Below are positions 26,473-34,798 of a stretch of DNA of 64,000 nt, one piece after another. A program made the translations under genes and the position numbers. Where the stretch lies: contig JAUIGU010000009.1 in the NCBI GenBank assembly GCA_030432595.1, positions 1 through 64,000 of the forward strand. The letters are read 5' to 3'. Under the pieces are notes generated by a model. It did no database searches. It worked only from the letters and a program-made list of their open reading frames with translations, and had not been told where the DNA came from. The stretch is from Phycisphaerae bacterium (GTDB lineage: Bacteria; Planctomycetota; Phycisphaerae; Phycisphaerales; Phycisphaeraceae). Position 1 is the stretch's first letter. The number at the start of each line of letters is the position of its first letter.

Positions 26473-28833
26473 ATGTCGATCCTGGCCGTGATGCTGATGC
26501 TGCTGGCGACCTGGCTGAGTGCCGGGGCGGTGGTGTTGGGGCTGGGCGTGTCGGCGTGGCGGCTGTGCGGGCTGGAGTGCTGGAAGGGGATGACGCCCGG
26601 CGTGCCGATCCCGCCGGACCTTCTGTTTGATGAAGAGGGTGGGCTGCGCGGCCCGCACGACCCGCGCGGCCGGGGCGACGCGGTGTGGCGGGTGTGGTGT
26701 GCGTGGTGGTTGGGGTTGATCGTGCTGGTGGGTTTGCTGCAGGCGTGGCACCTGGTGTTCGCGCTCAACGGCATCTCGCTGGGCGTGGTGGGTTTATTGG
26801 GATTGAGCGGCGCGTGGTGGTGCCGGGCGGAACTGGCGTTGGCGTGGTCGCAGTTGTGCGAGCGCGGCGCGGACGTGCTGGTCCATGGCCCGGCCCGGAA
26901 GGGATCGGATACATCCGCGAAACGGTCGGGCGTGAAGGGCATCCTGATCGCGTGGTTGATCGGCGGAATCTGGCTGGCCAACCGCGCCAGCGGGTTCAGC
27001 GTCGAGCCTTCGACGGGTTTGGCGTGGCTGCCGCTGGTGCGCTGGGCGGACGGGTACGCGGCGGTGCCGGGCGTGGGCAACGTCAGCCCGGTGTACGGCT
27101 GGAACGCGGGGTGGCTGCTGGTGTGCTCGTGGCTGAGCGTCGGTCCTTGGGACGGCCGCATCGGACACGTCGGCGGCGGTTGGGTGCTGTGGTGGCTGTG
27201 GTTGTGGGCGGTGCTGGGGTGGTCGGCGGTGGTGCAGGAAGTCCGAACACTCCGAACGCCCCACGGCGTCGATCCGCACGCCGCGGCGCAGCGCGCGGCC
27301 GCGCGGCCCGGCGCTGCGACAACTGCGAGCAAACTCGGTGTGGGCGCGATCTACGCGGCGGCGCTGGCCGTGCCGGTGTGGGTGCTGGGGATGGGCCCCG
27401 GCGTGACCGATCCGTTGCCCGGACTCGTGAGCGCGGTGCTGGTGCTGGTGGCGGCGGCGTGCGTGCTGCGCGCGTGTGGCCCGGACGAGTCGCACCGCGG
27501 GCGGCGCATCGATGCGTTGTTGGTCAGTGCCGGGTTGTGTCTCGGTGGCTTGGCATTGGACCCGATGGCGGCGCCGGCGCTGTTGGCGATGTTGGGCTTC
27601 GTGGCCTGGCGATTGATGAAGAGCGAGGGTGCCTGGGTTGAAGGCCAGCGCCCGACGCGTTCGATCGGCATGGAACACGAAAAGCTGCCTGGTTTGGCGG
27701 CGCGGAGTTCGTCGGTGTCGGCGGTGGGGCTGGCGGCCGGCAGTGTGGTGACGTTGTGGGTGGCGCGGAACGTGTTGCTGACCGGGTACCCGCTGTTTCC
27801 CTTGCGGAAGATCGGGCTGCCGGTGGACTGGGCCGTGCCCGCGGGCATGGCGGACGTTGCGCGGTGGCTGCCGCGCTGTGCGCCCGGCGAGATGCTCGGC
27901 GGGACCTTGGGCGGCGTGGTGTTCCCGGCGGTGGTCGGCCTGGGCGGGTTGATGGCCTGGTTCGGGCGCGGCGGTGGCGAAGGTCGGTGGAAGAGCTGTG
28001 CCGGGCTGGGCGCAGTGCTGCTGGTCGGGGTCGCGGGGTGGTACGGCGTGTCGGCACGCGGACTCTCGGCGACGGGGCCGGCCTGGGCGTTGGCGGCGAT
28101 CGCGCTCGCACTCAACGCCCGCACGATCGCGCAGCGCGGCCGGCCGGTGAAGGGCCCGACCGCGCCGCAGCTCGCCACGATCATGGCGGGCGTGGCCGTG
28201 GTGGTCGGCGCGTTGCACCTGGCCACCGGCGCCGGCACGGGCTTGTGGCCGATGGGCCGGGACGTCCGCCGGGCGCTGGCCGCGCAGACCCAGAGCGACG
28301 CCGACGATTCGAACGCGTCAAGACCGACCCGACGTACCACGTCGCGCTGGTCGACACGCCCGACCGAAGAGCCGGGCCTGAGCACGCCGCGCGTCGTGAT
28401 CACCGAGCCGAACGTGGAACCGGCAATGAACGACTTGGACGAAGGCGACGCGACGGCGTGGCTGCCGGTACGCATCCCGGGCCTGTCGGAAGGCGGCCTG
28501 GAAGAACGGCGTGAGCCGGCCTTGCGCGCCTGGGTCTCGCGCTGGGGCGTCGAGATCGGGCTCAGCACGCCGGACCCCGACGGGGACAGCCAAGGTTGGT
28601 CCGGCGGCGCCGTGACGTTCGACGCATCGACGCCCGGCGGTGTCGGCCTGCCGTGGTGGGCGAACCAGCCCAGCGTGTTGGCCGAGCCGAGTGAGCACCT
28701 GCGCTACCGCGGCGGCAGCATGCGCCGCGGCTTCATGATCGACCGCCGCGGCACCGGGTCGTACCTCGACGAAAGCCCGACCGTGCGCTCGGCCGAGCGC
28801 GGCGTGTTCCAGGGCCGCCGCGACGGATCGTGA
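26473..28833 (+). CDS. Large polytopic membrane protein, possibly LIC_10190-like
   Basis: A protein of about 786 aa with at least ten hydrophobic segments over the first 600 residues and a soluble C-terminal domain of about 200 residues. A central motif, RNVLLTGYPLFPL, resembles the R-N-x-x-x-[ST]-G-YPL[FY]P motif of LIC_10190-type membrane proteins, which may be glycan-related. This is recall, not a search result. The start is uncertain (ATG 26473 with GGAGG only 2 nt upstream, or GTG 26452). Positions about 28305-28365 look frame-shifted and restored: the peptide in the used frame is implausible while the -1 frame reads KTDPTYHVALVDTPD. Confidence 0.7.
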   Translation: MSILAVMLMLLATWLSAGAVVLGLGVSAWRLCGLECWKGMTPGVPIPPDLLFDEEGGLRGPHDPRGRGDAVWRVWCAWWLGLIVLVGLLQAWHLVFALNGISLGVVGLLGLSGAWWCRAELALAWSQLCERGADVLVHGPARKGSDTSAKRSGVKGILIAWLIGGIWLANRASGFSVEPSTGLAWLPLVRWADGYAAVPGVGNVSPVYGWNAGWLLVCSWLSVGPWDGRIGHVGGGWVLWWLWLWAVLGWSAVVQEVRTLRTPHGVDPHAAAQRAAARPGAATTASKLGVGAIYAAALAVPVWVLGMGPGVTDPLPGLVSAVLVLVAAACVLRACGPDESHRGRRIDALLVSAGLCLGGLALDPMAAPALLAMLGFVAWRLMKSEGAWVEGQRPTRSIGMEHEKLPGLAARSSSVSAVGLAAGSVVTLWVARNVLLTGYPLFPLRKIGLPVDWAVPAGMADVARWLPRCAPGEMLGGTLGGVVFPAVVGLGGLMAWFGRGGGEGRWKSCAGLGAVLLVGVAGWYGVSARGLSATGPAWALAAIALALNARTIAQRGRPVKGPTAPQLATIMAGVAVVVGALHLATGAGTGLWPMGRDVRRALAAQTQSDADDSNASRPTRRTTSRWSTRPTEEPGLSTPRVVITEPNVEPAMNDLDEGDATAWLPVRIPGLSEGGLEERREPALRAWVSRWGVEIGLSTPDPDGDSQGWSGGAVTFDASTPGGVGLPWWANQPSVLAEPSEHLRYRGGSMRRGFMIDRRGTGSYLDESPTVRSAERGVFQGRRDGS

Positions 28834-28883
28834 AGCGAACGAGGATGAATGATTGCAGGCATCAAGAGCCGTGCGCTGAATCA

Positions 28884-30476
28884 TCACTCATCCATCACTC
28901 TCCCCACCGCGTCCTCCAACACCGTCACCATCGCGTCGATGTCCTCGGCCGTGCTGTTCAAGGGCGGGAACAGATACATCGAATCACCCAGCGGCCGCAG
29001 CAGCGCCCCGCAGCCGTCGGCGGCGCGGGACTCGACCGCTGCGCGGTACACGCGGTATCCGGTGCGGTCTTGCGCGGGCAGGGCGGTGCCGTCGGGGTTC
29101 GTGAGGTCCACCGCCGCCGCCATGCCGACGCCGCGCACGTTGCGCATATCGCCGCGCCGGTTTGACAACGCTTGCAGCTTCGCGCGCAGCGTGGGTCCGA
29201 GCCGTGCGACGTGCGACAGGATGTCTGTCTCGGCGTACACGTCCAGCGCCGCGTGCGCCACCGCCACCGCCAAGGCGTTGCCCGCGTAGGTGTTTGAGTG
29301 CATGAACGCCCGGCCGTCGAAGTACGGGCCGTAGAAAAGCCCGTACACCGGCTCCGTCGTCAACACCACCGACATCGGCATAAACCCCGCGGTCAGGCCT
29401 TTCGAGACCACGGCGAAGTCGGGCCATGCAGAAGATGGCGGATGTGGGATGGCGGATGGCGGATGGGAAGAACGTCCCGTTTCGGTTTTCGTCTGGTCTT
29501 GTCCATCCGCCATCCGCCATCCGCCATCCGCCATCGCCAGCTGTGACGCCAACACCGCGCCGCACCGCCCCAGCCCCGCGGCGATCTCGTCCGCGATGAG
29601 GTACACGCCGTTTGCGTCCGCCCAGCCACGCAGCCGCCGCAGCAAATCCGGGCTGTAGGGCCGCATCCCGCCCGCCGCCTGCAGCACCGGCTCGTAGATC
29701 ACCGCCGCCAGCGTGTCTGCCGCCGCGTTGAGCAGCGCCTCGATCGTGTCCCACTCCGGCTGCGCGTTCATCCATTCCGGGTCGTCGGGCCCGCTCCGCC
29801 ACGGCACGGGCTCGAGCTTCAACGTCTCGAACATGATCGACCCGTGCGGGCTCGTGTACAGGTCCAGGTCCGACACCGACATCGCGGCCGCCGTCTCGCC
29901 GTGGTACCCGTTACTCAGCGTCGCGAGCTGTGTGCGTTGCGTTTCCCCGCGCTGGTGCTGCGCCTGCAGCGCCATCTTGATCGCCACCTCGACGCCGGTC
30001 GAGCCGTTGTCGGCGAAGAAACATTTGGTGAAGTGGGGTTCGGGGTACGGGGTACAGGGTTCGGCCAAGCCTTCCTCGCCCGAACCCTGTACCCCGTACC
30101 CTGCACCCGCGGCCGTAAAGCGGCCGCTGTTCGCCGCCTCCAGCAACCGCTCGCACAACGACACCAACGCTTCGCTGGTCGTGTTCGCCGTGATGACGTG
30201 CTCAAACTTGTCCGTCTGTTCGCGCACCGCCGCGACCAGCGCCGGGTGCGCGTGCCCCAGCGACTTACACCACCAGGAGCTGATCGCGTCGTACAGCTTC
30301 CGCCCGTCCGCCAGCTCGATCAACGGGCCGGCCGCGCGGACGACTTCTAACGGCGGGAACGCCTCGTAGTCGTGCATCTGCGAGCATGGGTGCCAGACCA
30401 CTTCGTGGTCGCGATTCTGCAAAGGCGTCCGCGCGGTGCGGGTGGGGTCAGGGGTCTGGGGCTTGGGGCTTGGCAT
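28884..30476 (-). CDS. bioA: Adenosylmethionine-8-amino-7-oxononanoate aminotransferase with repeat-encoded insertions
   Basis: PLP-dependent aminotransferase of biotin synthesis (530 aa; the family is about 430). Conserved text: VVWHPCSQMHDYEAFPPLEV, DAISSWWCKSLGHAHP, CFFADNGSTGVEVAIKMALQ, SNGYHGETAAAMSVSD, LIADEIAAGLGRCG, and the PLP lysine in VVSKGLTAGFMPMS. Two extra segments interrupt the pattern: about residues 122-147 (AGYGVQGSGEEGLAEPCTPY) and 314-348 (MADGGWRMADG ... SSAW). Both are translations of palindromic repeats. The N-terminus PSPKPQTPDPT comes from a third repeat. Start: ATG 30476, or TTG 30506. Confidence 0.9.
   Translation of the reverse strand: MPSPKPQTPDPTRTARTPLQNRDHEVVWHPCSQMHDYEAFPPLEVVRAAGPLIELADGRKLYDAISSWWCKSLGHAHPALVAAVREQTDKFEHVITANTTSEALVSLCERLLEAANSGRFTAAGAGYGVQGSGEEGLAEPCTPYPEPHFTKCFFADNGSTGVEVAIKMALQAQHQRGETQRTQLATLSNGYHGETAAAMSVSDLDLYTSPHGSIMFETLKLEPVPWRSGPDDPEWMNAQPEWDTIEALLNAAADTLAAVIYEPVLQAAGGMRPYSPDLLRRLRGWADANGVYLIADEIAAGLGRCGAVLASQLAMADGGWRMADGQDQTKTETGRSSHPPSAIPHPPSSAWPDFAVVSKGLTAGFMPMSVVLTTEPVYGLFYGPYFDGRAFMHSNTYAGNALAVAVAHAALDVYAETDILSHVARLGPTLRAKLQALSNRRGDMRNVRGVGMAAAVDLTNPDGTALPAQDRTGYRVYRAAVESRAADGCGALLRPLGDSMYLFPPLNSTAEDIDAMVTVLEDAVGRVMDE
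29434..29535. repeat. 33-bp inverted repeat inside bioA (ATGGCGG tandem words)
   Basis: Arms 29434-29466 and 29503-29535 match at 31 of 33 positions and are separated by 36 nt. Each arm is a tandem of the heptamer GATGGCG/GCGGATG. The element is 102 nt, a multiple of three, and is translated as BioA residues about 314-348 in the minus frame. Confidence 0.9.
30043..30101. repeat. Perfect 22-bp inverted repeat inside bioA (GGGTACGGGGTACAGGG)
   Basis: Arms 30043-30064 and 30080-30101 are perfect inverse copies with a 15-nt spacer. The arms contain the near-tandem words GGGTAC, GGGGTAC and AGGGTTC. It is translated in frame as BioA residues about 126-145. Confidence 0.92.
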
Positions 30477-30601
30477 GCAGATCGAAGGTCTGTGGGAACG
30501 AAACAAATCGCGTGAACGCCACGCACAACAAAACTCACTGACCCAAGCCTAGACGATCCACCGTCGTGCCTCCCACCCCCCAAACCCCAAGCCCCAGACC
30601 C
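30452..30601. repeat. Inverted repeat spanning the bioA start (GGGTCTGGGGCTTGGGG)
   Basis: Arms 30452-30473 and 30580-30601 match at 21 of 22 positions and are separated by 106 nt that include the bioA start. The left arm is inside bioA and encodes PKPQTPD near its N-terminus. The same words recur at 31391. Confidence 0.8.
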
Positions 30602-30641
30602 GCGCCCGCAGCGCTCGCAACCGCAAACCACTCCGAAACGG

Positions 30642-30647
30642 TAATCT
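30642..30647 (+). promoter_or_regulatory. TANNNT box for the GT2 gene, probably leaderless
   Basis: TAATCT ends 7 nt before the GTG at 30655, with no Shine-Dalgarno sequence in between. Confidence 0.45.
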
Positions 30648-30654
30648 TCACGCC

Positions 30655-31368
30655 GTGCTCTCCGTCGTCATCCCCGTCTACAACGAGCAGGACACGGTCG
30701 CCACGCTGATCGGCCGGGTCGCGTCCGTCGAGTACGGCATCGGCTGCGAGGTCATCGTCGTCGACGACGCCTCCACCGACGGCACGCCCGCCGCCGTCGC
30801 CGCCGCGATCGAGAAACACACGCACGTCCCCATCCGCACGCTCCGCCACGAGCACAACCGCGGCAAGGGCGCCGCGCTGCGCACCGGCTTCGCCGACGCC
30901 CAAGGCGAGTATGTCATCGTGCAGGACGCCGACCTGGAGTACGACCCGCGCGACATCCCTCGGCTGCTGCGCCCCCTCCTCGAGGGCGAGGCCGACGTCG
31001 TCTACGGCACGCGCTTCACCGGCGGGCAGTCGCACCGCGTCCTCTACTTCTGGCACAGCCTCGCCAACCGCCTGCTCACGCTCATCTCCAACGCGTTCAC
31101 CAACCTCAACCTCACCGACATGGAGTGCTGCTACAAGCTCTTCCGCAAGGACGTGCTCGACCGCCTCAACCTCGTCGAAGACCGCTTCGGTTTCGAGCCC
31201 GAGGTCACCGCCAAGCTCGCCAAGCTCCGCGAAGACGGCAAGCCGCTGCGCATCTTCGAGGTCGGCGTCAGCTACGCCGGCCGGACCTACGCCGAGGGCA
31301 AGAAGATCGGCCTGCGCGACGGGTGGCGGGCGCTGTGGTGCGTGCTGAAGTACAACCTTTGGGGTTGA
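30655..31368 (+). CDS. Family 2 glycosyltransferase (dolichyl-phosphate-mannose-synthase-like)
   Basis: A 237-aa GT-A-fold transferase without membrane helices. The N-terminus LSVVIPVYNEQDTV, then EVIVVDDASTDGT (nucleotide binding), YVIVQDADLEYDP (the DxD-like metal site) and YGTRFTGGQSHRV are those of DPM1-like GT2 enzymes. It probably transfers a sugar from a nucleotide sugar to a lipid or polysaccharide; the acceptor is unknown. The GTG start is the first residue of the conserved motif, so there is no leader peptide. Confidence 0.9.
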   Translation: MLSVVIPVYNEQDTVATLIGRVASVEYGIGCEVIVVDDASTDGTPAAVAAAIEKHTHVPIRTLRHEHNRGKGAALRTGFADAQGEYVIVQDADLEYDPRDIPRLLRPLLEGEADVVYGTRFTGGQSHRVLYFWHSLANRLLTLISNAFTNLNLTDMECCYKLFRKDVLDRLNLVEDRFGFEPEVTAKLAKLREDGKPLRIFEVGVSYAGRTYAEGKKIGLRDGWRALWCVLKYNLWG

Positions 31369-31390
31369 GAGTGCTAGTGGCCGGGGTATG

Positions 31391-31470
31391 GGGTCTGGGG
31401 CTTGGGGTTTGTTTGTACTTGGTTTGTTTCATGCTTCTTGCCTAACCCCCAGCCCCCAAGCCCCAGACCC
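31391..31470. repeat. G-rich inverted repeat (GGGTCTGGGGCTTGGGG family)
   Basis: A perfect 17-nt pair: 31391-31407 and 31454-31470, with flanking partial matches. The word GGGTCTGGGGCTTGGGG is identical to the left arm at 30452. It lies after the GT2 gene and 145 nt before the EF-G-like gene. Confidence 0.8.
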
Positions 31471-31614
31471 GCGCCCGGCCTGACATTTCCCTTGCCCGGA
31501 ATCCGCCCGCGTCGTACCCTTGGGCTTGCGGCCCGCCCGCCATGTCTTTCTGCCTCTTGCCGCGACGGCCTCGCGGGCCGTCCGCCGCGGCGACAACCCA
31601 AGGAGTGTGCGCCC

Positions 31615-33720
31615 ATGACGGCCTACACCACAGCGGACATCCGCAACCTCGCCCTCGTCGGTCACGCCGGTGCCGGGAAGACGACGCTCTCCGAAGCGCT
31701 TCTTCACCGGGCCGGCGTTTTAGGTCACGCCGGCCGTGTCGAACAAAAAGACACGACCTCCGACTACACCGACGAAGAACATGAGCACGGCCACTCGCTG
31801 TTCGCCTCCGTCCTCCACGCCGACCTCGACGGCACCCACCTCAACCTCCTCGACACCCCCGGCGCGCCCGACTTCCTCGGCCAGGCGCTCGGCGTGTTCC
31901 CCGCGGTCGAGACCGTCGCCGTCGTCGTCAACGCCAACCACGGCATCGAGCCCATGACCCGCCGCATGATGAAGCGCGCCGCGGACCGGAAGCTCTGCCG
32001 GATGATCGTGATCAACAAGATCGACCAGGCCTTCACCGGCGGCAGCGTCGACCTGGGTGACCTGCTCACGAACCTCCGGCAGACCTTCGGGAACCGCGTG
32101 TTGCCCGTGAACCTTCCCGCGGAACAAGGCACGAAGATCGTCGATTGCTTCAAGAACACCGACGGCGAGTCCGACCTGGGCCCGGTCTCGCAGTGGCACA
32201 GCCAGATCGTGGATCAGGTCGTCGAGGTCGATGAAAACCTTATGGAACTCTACCTCGAGCAGGGCGAAGTGAAGCCAGACCAGTTGCACGCGCCGTTCGA
32301 GAAGGCGCTGCGCGAAGGGCATCTGGTTCCTGTGGTGTTCACCGCCGCCGCGGTCGAGCACGACGCCAGCCAGTCCGTTGGCATCGATGAGCTGGTGAAG
32401 TTCATCAAGGAACTCTGCCCCAACCCCTGCGAGGGCAACCCCCGGCCGTTCGTACGCGGCAGCGGCGACGAGCTGGACCTCGACCCCGACCACGAGATCC
32501 ACGCGGACCACGACCCGGCACACCACGTGCTGGCCCACGTGTTCAACGTCCGCATGGACCCGTTCAAGGGCAAGCTCGCGTGCTTCCGCGTGCATCAGGG
32601 CACCGTCAACAAGGACACGCAGCTCTTCATCGACGACGCCCACGAGGGCGAGAGCAAAAAGCCCTTCAAGGTCGGGCACCTTTTCAAGTTGCAAGGCGCG
32701 AAAAGTGAAGAGGTGGACGCGGCGCTGCCGGGCGACATCGTCGCGGTCGCAAAGGTCGATGATGTGCACTTCGACGCGGTGCTGCACGACAGCCACGACG
32801 AAGACAACGTGCACCTGCGCCCACTGCGGATGCCCGCGCCGATGGCGGGGGTTGCCGTCGAACCCAGGAAGCGCGGCGACGAGCAGAAGATCGCCGACGC
32901 CCTGGTCAAGCTCCAGGAAGAAGACCCGACCTTCCGCGTCTCCCGCAACAACACGACGCACGAGACCGTGATCCAGGGCCTGGGCGACCTGCACCTGCGC
33001 GTGCTGCTCGAGAAGCTCCAGAAGCGCTACAACGTCGAGGTCGAGACGCACCCGCCCAAGATCGAGTACCGCGAGACGATCCTGGCCAACGCCGAGGGCC
33101 ACCACCGTCACAAGAAGCAGACCGGCGGGGCGGGGCAGTTCGGCGAGGTCTACCTCCGTGTCGAGCCGCGCGAGCGCGGCGAAGGCTTCGAGTTCTCCGA
33201 CGACACCTTCGGCGGCTCGATCCCCAAACCCCTGATCCCCGCGATCGAAAAGGGGGTTCGGCAGGCGCTTGCGCAAGGCCCGATCGCCGGCTGCCCGCTG
33301 CAGGACGTAAAGGTCAGCGTCTACGACGGCAAGCACCACCCGGTGGACAGCAAGGAGATCGCGTTCGTCACCGCCGGCAAGCGCGCGTTCCTCGACGCGG
33401 TGAGCAAGGCCAAGCCCGTGCTGCTCGAGCCGATGGTGGACGTGGAGGTGGTCGCGCCGGCGTCGTACATGGGCGACCTGACGGCCGACCTCTCGACGCG
33501 CCGAGGCCGGGTGTCCGGGACGGACATGATGCCCGGCGACATGTTCGCGCTGCACGCCTCCGTGCCGCTCGCCGAGCTGACCAACTACAACAGCCAGCTC
33601 AACGCCATGACCGGCGGGGCCGGGAGCTACTCCATGGAGTTCTCTCACTACGAACCCGCCCCGCGCAACGTGCAGGACAAGGTCGCCGCCGAGTACCAGC
33701 CGGCGGCGGAAGAGGACTGA
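31615..33720 (+). CDS. EF-G-like translational GTPase (EF-G-2 type)
   Basis: An EF-G paralogue (701 aa) with the full set of domains I-V and no mitochondrial or membrane features. G1 is GHAGAGKTT (16-24) and G4 is VINKID. G3 is DTPGAPDF (80-87), where canonical EF-G has DTPGHVDF, so the catalytic His is replaced by Ala. Domain IV includes KIEYRETI and GGAGQFGEV. The start at ATG 31615 has AAGGAG at 31598-31603; the upstream open frame is repeat-derived. Members of this EF-G-2 group are not the main elongation factor. It ends just before a terminator hairpin. Confidence 0.88.
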   Translation: MTAYTTADIRNLALVGHAGAGKTTLSEALLHRAGVLGHAGRVEQKDTTSDYTDEEHEHGHSLFASVLHADLDGTHLNLLDTPGAPDFLGQALGVFPAVETVAVVVNANHGIEPMTRRMMKRAADRKLCRMIVINKIDQAFTGGSVDLGDLLTNLRQTFGNRVLPVNLPAEQGTKIVDCFKNTDGESDLGPVSQWHSQIVDQVVEVDENLMELYLEQGEVKPDQLHAPFEKALREGHLVPVVFTAAAVEHDASQSVGIDELVKFIKELCPNPCEGNPRPFVRGSGDELDLDPDHEIHADHDPAHHVLAHVFNVRMDPFKGKLACFRVHQGTVNKDTQLFIDDAHEGESKKPFKVGHLFKLQGAKSEEVDAALPGDIVAVAKVDDVHFDAVLHDSHDEDNVHLRPLRMPAPMAGVAVEPRKRGDEQKIADALVKLQEEDPTFRVSRNNTTHETVIQGLGDLHLRVLLEKLQKRYNVEVETHPPKIEYRETILANAEGHHRHKKQTGGAGQFGEVYLRVEPRERGEGFEFSDDTFGGSIPKPLIPAIEKGVRQALAQGPIAGCPLQDVKVSVYDGKHHPVDSKEIAFVTAGKRAFLDAVSKAKPVLLEPMVDVEVVAPASYMGDLTADLSTRRGRVSGTDMMPGDMFALHASVPLAELTNYNSQLNAMTGGAGSYSMEFSHYEPAPRNVQDKVAAEYQPAAEED

Positions 33721-33751
33721 TCCGCCACTTCATCGAAGTCCGATGCCTCGC

Positions 33752-33784
33752 GAAGCCCACGGCGTCACGCCGTGGGCTTCTTTC
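33752..33784 (+). terminator. Intrinsic terminator of the EF-G-like gene
   Basis: GAAGCCCACGGCG (33752-33764) pairs with its inverse CGCCGTGGGCTTC (33768-33780), 13 bp with a 3-nt loop, followed by TTTC. The stem core recurs in the terminators at 34736 and 39198. Confidence 0.75.
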
Positions 33785-33794
33785 ACACTTGCTC

Positions 33795-33800
33795 TATCAT
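33795..33800 (+). promoter_or_regulatory. TANNNT box for the SMP-30 gene, probably leaderless
   Basis: TATCAT ends 6 nt before the ATG at 33807; no Shine-Dalgarno sequence. It lies 11 nt after the upstream terminator. Confidence 0.45.
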
Positions 33801-33806
33801 CACGCC

Positions 33807-34715
33807 ATGCAAACCCTCGACCTGCCCATCGAAATCGTCGCCAACTACCACTGCGTCTGCGGCGAGGGCCCGATCTGGCACGACACCGAAAAAGCGCTCT
33901 ACTGGGTCGATATCCCGACCGGCAGGCTGCTGCGTTACGACCCCGCGACCGGGCAGCACGACAACGTCTACACCGGCCGGTTCATCGGCGCGGTGACAAT
34001 CCAGACGGACGACTCTTTGTTGCTGCTCGGTCAGGATTGCGAGGTGTTGATCTACAAGGACGGGGAGACGAAGACGGTCATCGAAGGCATCCCCGACGAG
34101 ACGCGGTTCAACGACGCCATCGCGGACCCGCAAGGCCGGGTGTTCTCCGGCTCGATGCCCGCCGACGCGCCCGACCGTGACGGCGAGTTCAACGATGGCC
34201 GGTGGTCGCGCCTGGGCAAGCTCTACCGCATCGACCCCGACGGCTCGTACCGCGTCGTCGACGAGGGCTTCGGCTGCGCGAACGGCATGGGGTTCACGCC
34301 CGACGGCAAGGGGCTGTACTTCACCGACACCCACGCCGGCACGATCTATCGCTACGACTACGACGCCGCGACCGGGAAGATCAGCAACCGCGAGCCGTTT
34401 TTCCAGCAGCCGCGTTCCGGGCCGGACGGCATGACGATGGACCAGCACGGCAACATCTGGAGCGCCCGCTGGGGCCAGTCGCGCGTCGTCAAACACGACG
34501 CGAAGACCGGCGAGATGGTTGCCGAATTCCCGCTGCCCACCGCGAACATCACCTGCATCGCCTTCGGGCACGACGATCGCGCGACCGCGTACATCACCTC
34601 CGCCGGCGGTGATCCCAAGACCGCCGATCGCAACAACCCCGCGGGCGCGCTCTTCAAGACCGTGATTCCCGGCGTGCACGGCGTGCCGGAACACCGCTCG
34701 GCGGTGGGGATTTAG
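33807..34715 (+). CDS. SMP-30/gluconolactonase-family protein
   Basis: A six-bladed propeller lactonase-like protein (302 aa). Candidate metal ligands: the Glu in CGEGPIWH, the Asn in TRFNDAIAD, the Asn in GCANGMGF and the Asp in SGPDGMTMD. Family members hydrolyse sugar acid lactones. No signal peptide is present, so it is probably cytoplasmic; a role in pentose or hexose lactone breakdown is possible but not shown by context. Confidence 0.88.
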   Translation: MQTLDLPIEIVANYHCVCGEGPIWHDTEKALYWVDIPTGRLLRYDPATGQHDNVYTGRFIGAVTIQTDDSLLLLGQDCEVLIYKDGETKTVIEGIPDETRFNDAIADPQGRVFSGSMPADAPDRDGEFNDGRWSRLGKLYRIDPDGSYRVVDEGFGCANGMGFTPDGKGLYFTDTHAGTIYRYDYDAATGKISNREPFFQQPRSGPDGMTMDQHGNIWSARWGQSRVVKHDAKTGEMVAEFPLPTANITCIAFGHDDRATAYITSAGGDPKTADRNNPAGALFKTVIPGVHGVPEHRSAVGI

Positions 34716-34735
34716 AAAGGGTTACGACGATAAAA

Positions 34736-34764
34736 GAAGCCCACGCCGTGACGGCGTGGGCTTC
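34736..34764. terminator. Bidirectional terminator between the SMP-30 gene and mscL
   Basis: GAAGCCCACGCCGT and its inverse ACGGCGTGGGCTTC form a hairpin between two convergent genes. The minus-strand copy is followed by a short T run (TTTTATCG), and the plus strand by TTCGGTTG, so it can serve both. Confidence 0.65.
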
Positions 34765-34798
34765 GGTTGTGATTGAATCTTTGGCGCGACGTTCGGCT

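Noticed and set aside
27756-28514. Separate gene inside the large membrane protein
   Set aside because: Only its last third looks protein-like, and that is explained by a local frameshift in the main gene.
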